Origin: Ceratodon purpureus
Lineage: Eukaryota > Streptophyta > Bryopsida > Pseudoditrichales > Ditrichaceae
DNA length: 64,000 nucleotides
Reading direction: 5' to 3'
NCBI GenBank assembly: GCA_014871385.1
Contig: CM026428.1
Coordinates: 1,778,602 to 1,842,601 of the forward strand
In this document: positions 33,544 through 44,757 of the stretch, piece after piece
Layout of the letters: each line of letters opens with the position of its first letter
How positions within the stretch are numbered: the stretch's first letter is position 1
Made by a program: the position numbers and the translations under genes
Notes under the pieces: generated by a model
Database searches by the model: none
Seen by the model: the letters and a program-made list of their open reading frames with translations, nothing else
Told to the model about the DNA's origin: nothing

Positions 33544-33976
33544 CTGTGACACTATCCTGCTCTCTCGCCACACTAAACATCCCGGAGAATGCCACTCATT
33601 GCTTTAATATATCTCTCGTCAGGATGAGTACTGTTATTTTTGACGCTTCTAACTGTTTTGGCGCCCTTCCATATAAAGATTTCCTTAACTCAAAATTCCT
33701 AGAATTGGCGGCTGAGATCCCTCCCCTTTTTCCCATGTCAGGGAATTTACTCTGTCACGGTGTACCAGCCCTAATTATATTCAGTGGCAATCAAGAGACG
33801 GCTGGTCCTTATTATAGAGCCTTCTAGTGGCTGGTGATTTGTCGCATGATCGTCCTTTCAAGTAAACATAGGGGGCCCCTAAACCCAGTCATCATCCCCT
33901 TTTAGTCCGTCAGGTGTTCATCCTCTCTTCAACATTCGTCTCTGTTATGACAAGTTGAGATTAGCAAATACAAACG

Positions 33977-33983
33977 TATAAAT
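33977..33983 (+). promoter_or_regulatory. TATA box of the transposase gene
   Basis: TATAAAT 78 bp upstream of the transposase ATG. 33610-33960 contains no convincing gene. Confidence 0.5.
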
Positions 33984-34060
33984 GCAGTGAAAAATGCTGC
34001 AACAACCCTCTCAATTCTGCACTTCGTCGATTGTGTCGCTCTTTCTGATCTGCCTACGCC

Positions 34061-37000
34061 ATGGCGCTACCTGTCCCGGCTCAGTTCCAAGGTTCCGTTT
34101 TTCTTTACGCACATGGCGTTGGAATTCCGCTTACGTTTCGGGTAGATGATGATGGGTACGCTCTTGTGTCATGTCAGCGTCTTAGTCTTAGGTTCCAGTA
34201 TCAAGAGGACTCCATTAGCGTTGAGGAGGAGATCTGTGATGAGCTCACTGGAGAGATCACACATACACTAGGCCAGGTCTCATTTGTGGACAAGAGGGAT
34301 TGTAAGATGTGGAGGCTCACGCCTGGTAGGTTTAGAGTCTACGGTCTCACGGATTCCCAGATGGCTGCGTCCACCGAGATCCTGACCCCCAGACGGTCCT
34401 CTACTTGCACCATCCAGACACCAGGAGCGGTGGACGTGAAGTTGAAGACCGACTCTGGCTCAACGACGCCTCTCCTTGCCAAAGTAAAAGTTGAGCCGGG
34501 ATTAGATACCCCGGTTATCAATCTCTCCTCTGACGATGACGGGAGCCCGCGGACTCGAAAGTCAGCCGGATATATACCCGCCAGAGAACATGTCCGTCCC
34601 GAGGCGGCTGTGGACACTCGCGCTTTGGATCTCATGGCAATGCCCCCTTCTTTGGACGAGTCCGTCAGTATTGTATCGCTGTTGAAGAAGCTTACTTCGC
34701 GGCCGGGTAAGAAGAACCTCCTGAAGAAGTTAGACTACGACTCTATCCGACATGAGAGAGTGGAGTATCTGCCGGCGGAGTTCAACGGCGACGTCATCTT
34801 TGAACTGCCACCTGTGGGATCCTCTGCCTCACGATCAGCCGCCAAGTCCATGCAGGGCATGGATAAGAGGTACGATGGGCACGTGTGGACGAAGACGATC
34901 ACCACCAACATCTCCAACAATATGGGCCTCTCTTTCCGGTCGTCTTCATGTGCGGGCCATTTGCGGTGCGAGAACAAGGACTGCGGGTACCTTGAGCGCG
35001 ACCATCGCATCTTCGACGTGAATGAGACCGAATTCGACGGATGCACGTTGCAGGCGTTTGTTGTGGGTGAAGAGGCTCCGAAGGAATCCACTTTGGTCTG
35101 CAAGGTATGTAAGGAACCTCCCGTATGCGTTGCCACTTGTAGAGCAAGGATATTTTATGTTTCGGGCAAGGGCAATAGGACACGGGCGTGCATCCACGTA
35201 GGATCCCACACCCACCCTGTCAAGGTGGGAGACTACCGTGACATTAAGGTCGAGATAAGTAGTTTGATAGAAAATCAGATCGAGAACACGCCCAAGGCTA
35301 CGAAGAGCGCCGTTGTACTAGAGGCCAGCAAGGACCTGATTGGTAGTTTTTTATTACGATCGGAGGATGATCCACCGAAGACGCTCACCGTTCAAGAGCT
35401 TTACCCGGTGCTCGATAGGTGCAAAGATATGGCGTCGCCTAACATTCGGAACAAGGTCGTTACTTTTAGGTACCTCAGACGTTTCGGGGTGATGGACAGC
35501 ATAACGAAGCTGCGGGGACTCAGCACATGGGATTTCGTACAGAACAACATGTTCCCTGGCCAAGGGTCAGAATTTGACAAGGTCTACGTGTTCAAAATGT
35601 CCGAGATTGGGCCCGCGAGTGGTGTCGATCTTGTGAAGAGAATGCAGCCGACGGGGGATCTGGAGCTTTCGTGGATGATGTTTGACCACGTCAAGCGCGT
35701 GCGAAATTGGACAACCATGGCATGCCACGTGTATGACTCCACGTACTGCCGGGTCATGACGATCGCCTGCTGCGACATGCAATCTGAAGACGCCGAAGCC
35801 CAGATGGTGTTCTGGAAGAACCTCAACGCAGTCATGAAGAGACACGGCGTGGAGAAGCCGAACTTCAAGGGATTCATGGCGGACAGCGCCCAGGCTAATT
35901 GGAATGCGGTCCGGGTGGTATACGGCAATGGCAACAAGGAAGATCAAATGGAGGACCGGGAGAGGACCTGTCAATTTCATTGGACCCAGTCGATGGTGAA
36001 TCATACCGAGAAATACGTCGCCGAAGAGTTGTGGGATCAACACAAAAAGATGTGTCAGCAATACAGGAAGGCAAGATCAATGGCGGAGGCCGATGCTCTT
36101 TATCACGGGATAAGGGCTTGGTGGGCATCTGCGGGGGCAGTGTCCGAATCTGCCTTATCGAAACTTGACTTATGGCTCTCATTCTGGCATTATCGATATC
36201 GCCAATGGGGTGGATTCATGACCGAGGTAACCACGCCACCCACTGTTGTTTTCTCTTTCCCCGTACATGCTCATCGTAGTGACTCATTAATCGTTCATCC
36301 ATTATTGGATCTCAGAAATTCTCGGAGGCGGAACTCGCGGAGATGCCGTCCTGCAACCTCGCGGAGACGGTTCACAACAAGTGGCTTCAAGCATCCGGGA
36401 ATAATGGCAGTGATCTGTACGTCGCCACCATCGACGACTTTATCCGTGCTTTTCTACAGGTTGTGAATTACTACCAGTACCTAAAGGGCGACGTGGGGGG
36501 TACTGGCCCGAGCAAGAAGGAGCTGAGGCTACGATCCGCAGAACGTAGGGCGAAGAAAACGGGCGATCCAAAGGTTTTGGAGGACCCCATGCTGGACATG
36601 CCTGGCGCCGATGAGTTTTGTACGCGTGTCCCACATCTGCCAGGGGAGGAGGTGTTTGGTTCGCGGAAACGCAAGCCCGACTTGCCTCTTGGCGCTGAGG
36701 AAGAGTCGCATAGGCCAGATAAGGTAAACTTCTCGCATCCTCGAGTCAGTACCAGACCTGTCAGAGCTTGCGTGGCTCCAATGCCGGTCATCGTCGAGGA
36801 AGGCGACCGCGAGGTTGAAGCTGCTCATCATCCATCGCCACAGATGGATTCCGTCATCGCTTCACCCTTCAGCGAAGGAGGCGTGCGTCATGTCTCGGCT
36901 GTGGAGGAGACCAGAGTGAACGTGAAGCAGTGGCACATTGCTCGACTGCCAAAGACTTCCGCAAAGTGCTGTTGGGCGCAGAGGGCCGTCACCAATAAGA

Positions 37001-37818
37001 AATGCACAGAGAGGATTGTCAGGGGTGCTAAGCCCACCCCTGCCCCTACCTATAGCGGTGTATGGCACAGCAGAAGGAGGAACCTCGACATAACCGAGGA
37101 CTTCTTTTTCTGCCCCGACGACATTGAGAGGTGCGTGAAGGGGACAAGGCGCAAATGGGTGAACAGGTACGATTTATCGAGAAAGGAAGGATTTCCACCC
37201 ATCCCAAGAGTATGGCCTGTGAAACTTGGGACGAACCTGAAAGACTGTGAGATTCTTGCCTTGGAGGAGGCAGGGTTTCAGCTCCCACAGAAGAAACCAG
37301 TCTCGCCTAGGAGGCTCTTCACCTCCGACCCCCCTCCGCGAAACCTAGACTCGGTTCCGGTGCCGGCAGAGGCTGACCGGTACCCTGGAAAGAGAGACGG
37401 GAAGATTGTCAAGCGGACTGCGACTCGTCCTAATCCGCAGCAGAGGCTGTCCATGGCCTCCTCCGACTCCCTCAAAGCACGACTGCGGTCTATCACCATG
37501 ATTCCTCATCCCGGCCACGGCTGCATCATCGCGCTAGACTCCGGTGCTCCTCCCAATGTGACGAAATACCAGATCACCATCAGCTCCCTCCCCGGCTGCA
37601 CATGCCCAGCATTCAAGAAAACAATGACGAAGTTCCGTGGGAGGGTTCAATTTACATACTGCAAGCATATGTATTACGTCCTCTTAAAGGTATGCCTGCG
37701 TGACCCGGATGTGGAACTTTTCATCCATGCACCGACCTTTAGCTTCAACGAAGTGAAGTTACTCCTCGAGAGTGGAATCTTGACACACCCCTTGGCGGAG
37801 CCCTACGAGACAGTCTAG
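34061..37818 (+). CDS. Mutator-like (MULE) transposase with SWIM zinc finger
   Basis: Two exons: 34061-36226 (722 codons) and 36316-37818, with an 89-bp GT-AG intron and phase 0 on both sides, giving about 1,222 aa. The first third includes a Cys/His domain of WRKY-GCM1/FLYWCH type (CAGHLRCENKDCGY...CKVCKEPP...HVGSHTHPV). The MULE catalytic region follows: VYDSTY (first Asp), FMADSAQANWNAV (second Asp), CQFHWTQSM, with the third acidic residue in the following helical part. After a long linker comes a SWIM finger, CTCPAF...YCKHMYYV (about 37598-37680). Transposases of this family cut at the TIRs and leave 8-11 bp duplications, as seen around MULE-1. Open throughout. Pieces of related copies occur at 2969-3546 and 17180-17540. 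Confidence 0.9.
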
Positions 37819-38038
37819 AATTTGCCCTTTCTAATTTAGACCATCACGACGTCGCAGTGGTACACTGCTTTTGTTTTTAATCGAGTCTGACTATGACTCA
37901 GTAATACATGATTTGATTTGCCATTAATTTTAAAAAAAGTGACACCTGGCCGAGTAATTGTCGTTGCACATCTTGTCCACCATTCAGTTTCCACAAATAA
38001 TTACTTTATTACCATGCACTTTCTTAAAGAATATTACA

Positions 38039-38482
38039 TCACATGAATCGGATGCGGCTTGGCCGTCCTTTTGATATTTCTACATAGCTACTTTTAGTTT
38101 CCATCGGACGGACGACGCATTCATCCAGACGTGGACCTGAGGAAGAACCTCGACCAGAGCGAGGAATTTTAATGACTGGACTGGACCCCACACGTCCACA
38201 GATTGCGGATCTCGAATAAGTCCCCGGAGGAATTCTGCCAACCCTGGAATAAGCATGGCTTGGAAGGGACTTGGACTCAACCTCCTTAGTGGGCGATTTG
38301 TCGAGCGCCCCCGTAACAGTACATGGCACCACATCAAGCCCACCGCTATGTCCACCTTCTACCGGTTTAGGAGGCGATGGTCGTGGCTTCAGCAACAACT
38401 CGTCACCCTCATCTTCAAGAAAAGGTTCAAATGGCCCACCCTCATCACCTAGGGATACAACCCCAAAACCGACTTCCTCCAT
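38039..38482 (-). CDS. Conserved MULE right-end accessory protein
   Basis: 147 aa from the ATG at 38482 (MEEVGFGVVSLGDEGGPFEP); the in-frame upstream ATG at 38569 is less likely because the MULE-3 homologue starts at the later Met. Conserved blocks: SLGDEGGPFEPFLEDEGDE and SHAYSRVGRIPPGTYSR. The C-terminal half is basic and Ser-rich. It lies between transposase 3' end and right TIR, on the opposite strand, exactly as in MULE-3 (16477-16808). Conservation across diverged copies implies selection as part of the transposon. Function unknown; a DNA-binding or anti-silencing helper, as in other multigene MULEs, is a guess. Confidence 0.6.
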   Translation of the reverse strand: MEEVGFGVVSLGDEGGPFEPFLEDEGDELLLKPRPSPPKPVEGGHSGGLDVVPCTVTGALDKSPTKEVESKSLPSHAYSRVGRIPPGTYSRSAICGRVGSSPVIKIPRSGRGSSSGPRLDECVVRPMETKSSYVEISKGRPSRIRFM

Positions 38483-38759
38483 GGCGAAAACGGTATGCAC
38501 CCCACCCCAAACCCTGAACATTCCACCAGCTAACAAACGAGAGTGAGAGAGCAAAGGCTCCAGAGTCATCCATTTATTCCAGTGAAATCACAAAAGACCC
38601 TGTCATTCACGCCCTGCCGCACAATTTCGAGACCAGTACTTGGTGGGCAGACCCAAAAAACCCTTTAACAGAACCCGGAAAGTATCCCACATTCAAGGAA
38701 TATTCCTTGGAATATTCGAAAAGATTCTCTTTTCATCATCTTTTATTCTATTTTTAATA

Positions 38760-38878
38760 AAAAAATTTCCATTTTTAGAATCTGCTCTCCATTTTCCGCT
38801 CTAAGAGCAGAAAATCTCTGCTCTCCGCTCTCCGCTCTCCGCTCACCGCTCACATACAAGCTTCCCTCGTGCTTACAC
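38760..38878. repeat. MULE-1 right TIR and target duplication
   Basis: CTCTCCGCTCTCCGCTCACC (38827-38846 approx.) and CGCTCACATACAAGCTTCCC end the element. GTGCTTACAC at 38869-38878 duplicates 22754-22763. Unlike the other ends, no TGACGTCA block was seen within 300 bp. Confidence 0.85.
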
Positions 38879-39889
38879 GATAAAGAAAAGCCATGAATAC
38901 TTTTGTTGGCAAGGTAAACCAGGATGGAGTAGCTGGTTTGTGATTCAATGCTAAAGCATACTCCTGTGGTGAAAGCAGATCCTTGAATTCCTCCAATTTC
39001 ATGACGCCATAGGAGCGAATACGATAAAGTTTTGCCGGAATATTACTCTTCACGTGATCATTTTCCGTAGACCTGTACAAATAGACGGAAGTTAATAATA
39101 AGCATAAAGTACGAGTTGAATCGGCGTTCAAGAGGTGTAGACAAAGTAGAGGGAGTTATTTCTTACCAGTTAATGTCATGCATGGCATGAAGAAGGTTTC
39201 CAACATGACCGCGTGGGTCAAGAACAATGCAATGCACAGAGATGTGCCACGCTGGATCGTCGCTGTGATGCTTCTTGATATGTCTGTACCATGCGGCAAG
39301 GCGATGGTTACCTTCCCAGACATAGAACATCTTCCCAGAAAACTCCTTCCAATCCGAGTCGGCCAAGAGCTCATCTTCAAAAGCATCATTAACTTTTTGC
39401 CAACACGGGCTCCAGTCAGCCTTGATCTCCTCAGTGACATCGGTTGTCTTCTCTTTGTGGTTGTAGATGGAAATGTACATGACACGGTCTCCATCTCTAT
39501 AGCCTTTGACAAACTCTCGCTCCAAATGTTGAACTCCCATTTCTCCTCCAGGGCGCACTCTTGCCATTGAGAGCATTCTGCAAAGGGAAACTTGGATACG
39601 CGACTTTGTCTTTGGAAGTATTCGGAGTTTGTTGATAACGCCTACGGAGTCCTGTTTGTGTTGTACACGATGTCCCAATTCACTGTCCTCTGCATTCGTA
39701 AAATCAGGAGGACAAGATGGTGCTGGCAACATATCCTGTGTCTGAGTTACCTGCAAGAAGTACTACATTTTCAAATTTGATTCCAAGATAAGGATCATAA
39801 CAAGTAATGCAATTATGAAAAAGAATAGAACAATAGCTTCATGTACTGATACCAATCGTCATTAGTAGAAAGGTGTACATAGGCAACTA

Positions 39890-41535
39890 TGTAATTGGTA
39901 GAATTTACAAATAGTGGTAAGTCATGGGAATAGGTCTTTTCGTTTAGCTTTTCACGTAACTAAAGGTCACTGTAGTAAGTAAAGAATAATAGAATGCAAA
40001 GTATTTCCTTAAAAGAATCTCTTTATAACTCTAATGTCTTAATTACCCCAAGTCACATATCACCCAAGTAATCCATACTCTCAATTGGTTCAAAGGTAAT
40101 GGGAGTTCAATTTGACAAGTACCATCTCTCGGTTTATTGCCATCACTCCCTTCCAAGTTCAATTAGACAATGCATTTATTATGCATATGCAAGTTCATTC
40201 ATTACTAGGTTAGAATCTAGTGTTCAACCTATTTATGCCTATGAATGATGCTTTGGGATATGTTATGATAGATTAACTTATCTCAAGCAACTCCTTGCTT
40301 GTCTTCATCTTTTTCCTCCATCCATTGCATTTCAAATAGACATGTAATCACTGTCTACTCATTCACATTCAATCACACTCCAAGTCTACCATTCATCACA
40401 ACTATGCTTCTCAATTGTATTACTCAATTACAGTGACTGCACTATTGCTCAGTTGAATACATTCAAGTTTTATTATAATGAGAACTAATAATCACTAAGG
40501 CTGATCACTCCTTAATAATTAATGCCACTTTTATCCATCAATGTACTCAATCTATCTTCCATAAACTCTAAGTCATTCTCAGTCTTCTATTTCAGATGGC
40601 CAATCTAATTTAAAAGACTATCAAGTAATACTCAGTTCACTGTTCCAATACTCACATGGAACTCTCATTCTCCATAATTCCCATTCACAACAATGCAATG
40701 TCAATTGGACAAACTGTTGTGTTTATTTTCTAGAATTTCTATTCTCCAATTCACTCAGTGACTCTTCCTTCGTTCTGAGTTCAAATAGACAAATTCCCTC
40801 ACTGTTCACTTTGCTCCATCAGCATCTTCATGTTCAAATAGACAGTATCCAGTGGTCAAATAGACAGTATCCAGTGTGAGCCACCACATTCACTGTAACT
40901 CTCACCAACTCTCCACTGTGTCAATTAGACATGGTCCATGCAAGTCAAGTTGACAATGTATGCATGCCCATGGATGCATACCGAACCACCATCTTGTCCA
41001 TTTGACCAGCGATAACTAGACATTATGCAGCAAGCAATCTGAATTCAATTGTCAATTAGACAGTAGCCAATCTGCTCCAGTTCTCCATTCTGATTCTACC
41101 ATTCTACAGATTAATACACTGTGCATCAAAGCTATAGTTCAATTTGACAAAGAGCATTGTGAATCAAATATACAGTGAGCTACTCAGAGTCAAGTTGACA
41201 ATCAATTAGACAATGGAATTCTATTTTTATATTTTTTACATAATGTGATTATCACTCACACAGTGTTGTGTGGTGTGGTGAAGTAATTCTTTCTTCTTCC
41301 TTAATTCCTAGTTATGCCTTAATTTCTAAAAGGTGTGCCTGTACGTAGAGTCAATTTGACAAGTCGTGTCTCTAGGTAGGGTCATGTCCCCTGAATTCTA
41401 CACTATTGTCCATTTGACTCTCAACCAGATTTCTACAGCCACTATCTACTTGGATGTCAAATTGACATGATAACTTGATCCTATTTACACTGTTTTTACT
41501 AAAAAGGGACTTTTCTCAAAAAAAGTCAGCTCACA
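39890..41535 (-). repeat. Complete 3' LTR of element B (1,646 bp)
   Basis: TG...CA ends, with the target repeat AACTA outside and a polypurine tract inside. It carries about a dozen perfect GTCNANTNGAC palindromes, e.g. 40700-40710, 40855-40865, 40920-40930, 40944-40954, 40996-41006, 41051-41061. Confidence 0.85.
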
Positions 41536-41537
41536 TA

Positions 41538-41549
41538 GCCCCCCTCTTT
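41538..41549 (-). promoter_or_regulatory. Polypurine tract of element B
   Basis: Minus-strand AAAGAGGGGGGC next to the LTR start TGTGAGC. It is the expected primer of plus-strand DNA synthesis. Confidence 0.8.
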
Positions 41550-41667
41550 GTCTACTTGACGCCCGGCAAGTTTCTCATTTACAGCATTGTCTATTAGACA
41601 CTATGTCAACTAGATAAAAAAAAAATATACAAAGATTGACTTGCACACACACTGTAGCTACTGTCAA

Positions 41668-44600
41668 CTAGACATGATGACGTCGGTGGTGATTACGGTG
41701 CTGGTCACCGTAATGGCTCTCCTTCTGGATCCGCTGCGCCATGAGCTTGGACACCTCCCTCCTCACTTCATCATCTTTCCGAAGTAATTCAGTGTTATTG
41801 GAATGCTGGAAGGTTAGCCAATTGTCAATGGCTATCTTCCGAGTTTTCCTGAATTCGTTCATGAAGCATCCATTAGACCCGTATAGAAAATGAGTCATAG
41901 CCATGACTTCCAGCATTCTCCCCCAACGACTTGAGTGGTAACGGAGCTTGAGGTTGATCAAGAACTCCGGCCTCCTCTCATCATAACGGTTCACATTCAC
42001 TACCACCTTAAAATCCCTGCAAATCCGAGCTAAAAACTTGGAAAATATGGCTGCTCGGAAACACACAGGGTCGGTGTGTGTGTGGTGAATCTGCCAGAAG
42101 CCCTCATAGGCCGTGGCACAATTCAATGCCGTGTCAAATTGACCAGGGATTAGAGGCCAATTATACTCTACCGAGTCAATTAGACTATCTGGAGCCCACT
42201 TGAACCTCCTCTTACAATCGCAGAAATGTCTATTTGTCCTCACAGCCTCAGGAGCCGCATCAGTCCAATTGACATTCACAATCTCCTTGTAAATTAAATC
42301 CCATGACCGCTCCTCCCTTCGAGACAGCCCGTAATCCTCCAGCAGCCACTTAATCGCAGTCCACGTGGGTAGCGGAAAAATCGCTTCATTGTCAAATAGA
42401 CTCGCATAATTCCCCAAGTACTTGACTGTCAAGGGGGATCCTGTAACCGGTGTTCGAATAGACAGCCACCCTGGTGCCTTGTATGTGGGTGGAGGTAAGG
42501 TCAACTCGACTTGAAGATCATGGCTGGTGATGAATAGATGGTCCTTCTTCAACTCTCTCAAGGTGTCCATGATCTGCTGCCTCACCTTCTGCATCCCGTA
42601 GACATAGTGTGCCGTGGTCAACTCGCCCCTTTGAGCATAAGTCTCCCTCTCCAGCACACATGACAACTTGACAAGGATGTTATCACGGTTATCGAACTCC
42701 TTGAGCAGCCCCTCCAAAGTTACTGTCCACTCTTTGAGCTCCTCACTTGGCACCTTCTCCGCAATATCCACCACCTGTCTACTCGAATCGCCCATCTTCA
42801 CCAATCTGTGGCTCTCCACCAACATGTCAAGTTGACGTCTCTTCTGTAGCTGCTCTTCCAGAGTGGTGTAGTATAACACCACTCTTGCTCCCAAATGTCC
42901 TATTGGAAGAAACAACTTCTTCTAGTCGGTCAACTAGACATCGCCTCTTGCTATCATCTCACAGATCAGATTCTGCTGATTCGCATGTCTACTAGACGCT
43001 GCCCATACTACATCGAAATCACTGCTGTCTAATAGACATCCCCTTTCCTTCCCCACCATAGCCAACCAGTTATCCCTTTGCAACTCGTATGCATGGAAAA
43101 GGGAATAACTTGGTGGTGATGTCAAGTCGACCTTCCAAAGTTCTCCTATCAACGCCCTGTTCTCCATCCGGGCTTCCTGCAACTGCTTCTTGCCAATCTC
43201 TATAGTACGGTGGTAGAATTCGTTGTTGGCCTTCAACGTCGCGTAATCCGGGGGATTGACAACCTTCACCATTGGATTTTTCCTCAAGCTTTCCAACTCT
43301 GCCTTAAGCTTATTCTTCTCATTCCTCTCCTCGGTGCAGAGCTTGGAAATTGCAGTCTTGGCATCATTCACTTGGTCAAATTGACGTTGAAGTTCGATGC
43401 GGTGTTGCGTCTCATCTTTATACAGCTCTTGAAACGACTTCCCAGTGTCAATCTCAATATCCACAACGGTGGGCTTGGTCAATTCTTCATTTAATTCCGC
43501 CAAGTTAGCCAACTGTGTATTCAGCCTCCGTATATCTTCCACAGCTAGGTTGTTCTCAGTGGTCAAGTTGAACACCGTACGCTCCAATTCCTTGATCTTC
43601 AACCGTAGCTGCGTTTCTCTCACCAATGCATCCTTGAGCTGTGCAGCCACCTCAGCTTGCGTGAGCTGCAACGCTGGTTGCCTTGCAGGTTCACGACGGT
43701 CCACTTGACTGGCTGCTCTTGCTCCTCTTCGCAACCTCGGGTTCAGTTCAAATAGACATTGAGGTAAGGAGTTATCCTCTACTCTCCTCTTCTTGACCTT
43801 GTTCCTTGAAGATGATGGTGTTGAAGCTCTCGGCTCTGGTTCTCTTGTCAAATTGAGCAGATTCGGTAGAGCTCTTGCTGGTCCAGTTGACACTCCTGCA
43901 TCTCCCGGGTTTGGCGGCTTAGTCAACTCCGAGAGGTATATAGCACTGTAGAGAGTGATAGGATTCCGCGTGTGTTTCTTGCTAATCTCCACCTTGATGT
44001 TGTCAAATAGAATATTTCCCCAACTCAATTTGACACCATTCCACCCGTAGATCGCGGCTGCTACTCCTTCCTTTGACATAATCAGAGGCCCCTTCTCCGC
44101 CAGCATAATCCTCTGATTGAAGAAAAGTAGCCACTCCTTCCACATCTCTTTTACATTTGCCAACTTGTAGCCACTCTGTGTCTTGGCAGATCTGTCGAAG
44201 ATGTTGGTCAAATCGTCCTCTGAAATTCCGCCCACCTCTTCCATCAACAAGTTGTCTCCTTGATGCAGCTTCAACATCTTGGAGATGACTGTCGAGTTGA
44301 AAGGTATGCTTCTTCCATCTACCACGGCCATTCCTCTTGATCCATACTCCGAAGAAGTCAGAAATTGATCGATCCTCCCATCATCCTGCTCCTCGAAGAC
44401 AACCATCACGAAGTTCCAGAGTCCTGCCTTCAAGAAATTCTCCCGATTGGCTTCAAATTGCGGCCATGCCTCCCAGTCAATCTTCTTCAACTCCAAGTGT
44501 TCAATTTGACGTCTTGGTCCACTTGACAGGTCCTGTTGCATTGCATCCGCAAGCACAGGCTTCTTCGACTTCTTGTTCTTCATCGCCTTCACCTTAGGCC

Positions 44601-44757
44601 GAGCAATTGGCCTTGTCAATTTGACTGATCCTGCAACTTCGGGTTGTGGTCGATCTTGATCAGTTTCTCTGTCTCTTCTGTCAACTTGACCTTCGTTTAC
44701 CATAGTTCCTTGTTTCTGTCTATTAAACTTACACACTCGGCAGTTAGTTTGCTTCAA
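41668..44757 (-). pseudogene. Element B accessory ORF, two in-frame TAG stops
   Basis: One frame of 1,030 codons broken by TAG at 42934-42936 and 42922-42924, giving 607 + 415 aa. N-terminal part: basic Lys-rich segment, then a globular domain (IDWEAWPQFEANRENFLKAG, KLSWGNILFDNIKVEI, NPITLYSAIYLSEL). Then a Pro/Arg-rich linker with KVKKRRVED, and about 150 residues of coiled coil. The second part has a further globular domain with WLEDYG-like (KWLLEDYGLS) and His-rich C-terminus (HRNHHRRHHV). The N-domain recalls one in element C (VNWAGLMAEVVQKM, FLFHLYAAYELL). It sits where OTA elements carry env-like or extra ORFs, but no signal peptide or membrane span is visible. The first TAG lies inside a GTCNANTNGAC site. 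Role unknown; Gag-like or DNA-binding are options. Confidence 0.65.

Larger units (their letters stand above)
22764..38868 (+). mobile_element. MULE-1: complete 16.1-kb multigene Mutator-like element
   Basis: Termini GGGGAAAGGTCGTATGTGAG (left) and, read in reverse, GAGGGAAGCTTGTATGTGAG (right), both followed by GAGCGGAGAGC units. It is flanked by the 10-bp direct repeat GTGCTTACAC at 22754-22763 and 38869-38878, which fits Mutator-type target duplications (8-11 bp). Contents in order: 89-aa gene (-), 169-aa gene (+), CCCTCT minisatellite, ParB-methyltransferase-like gene (-) with an intronic hairpin array, 143-aa gene (-), transposase (+), 147-aa gene (-). All larger frames are open, so it looks potentially autonomous. 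It sits inside an intron of the MULE-2 paralogue of its own cargo gene. Confidence 0.85.

Noticed and set aside
40498-41535. Initial reading of the B LTR as only 1,038 bp
   Set aside because: Those ends lack TG...CA on the inner side and no duplication fits. Extending to 39890 gives TG, and AACTA matches the right flank.
41668-44757. Envelope protein of an Athila-like element
   Set aside because: Position fits, but there is no signal peptide, no transmembrane helix and no glycosylation-rich ectodomain; the coiled-coil and basic regions fit a nuclear or Gag-like role better.
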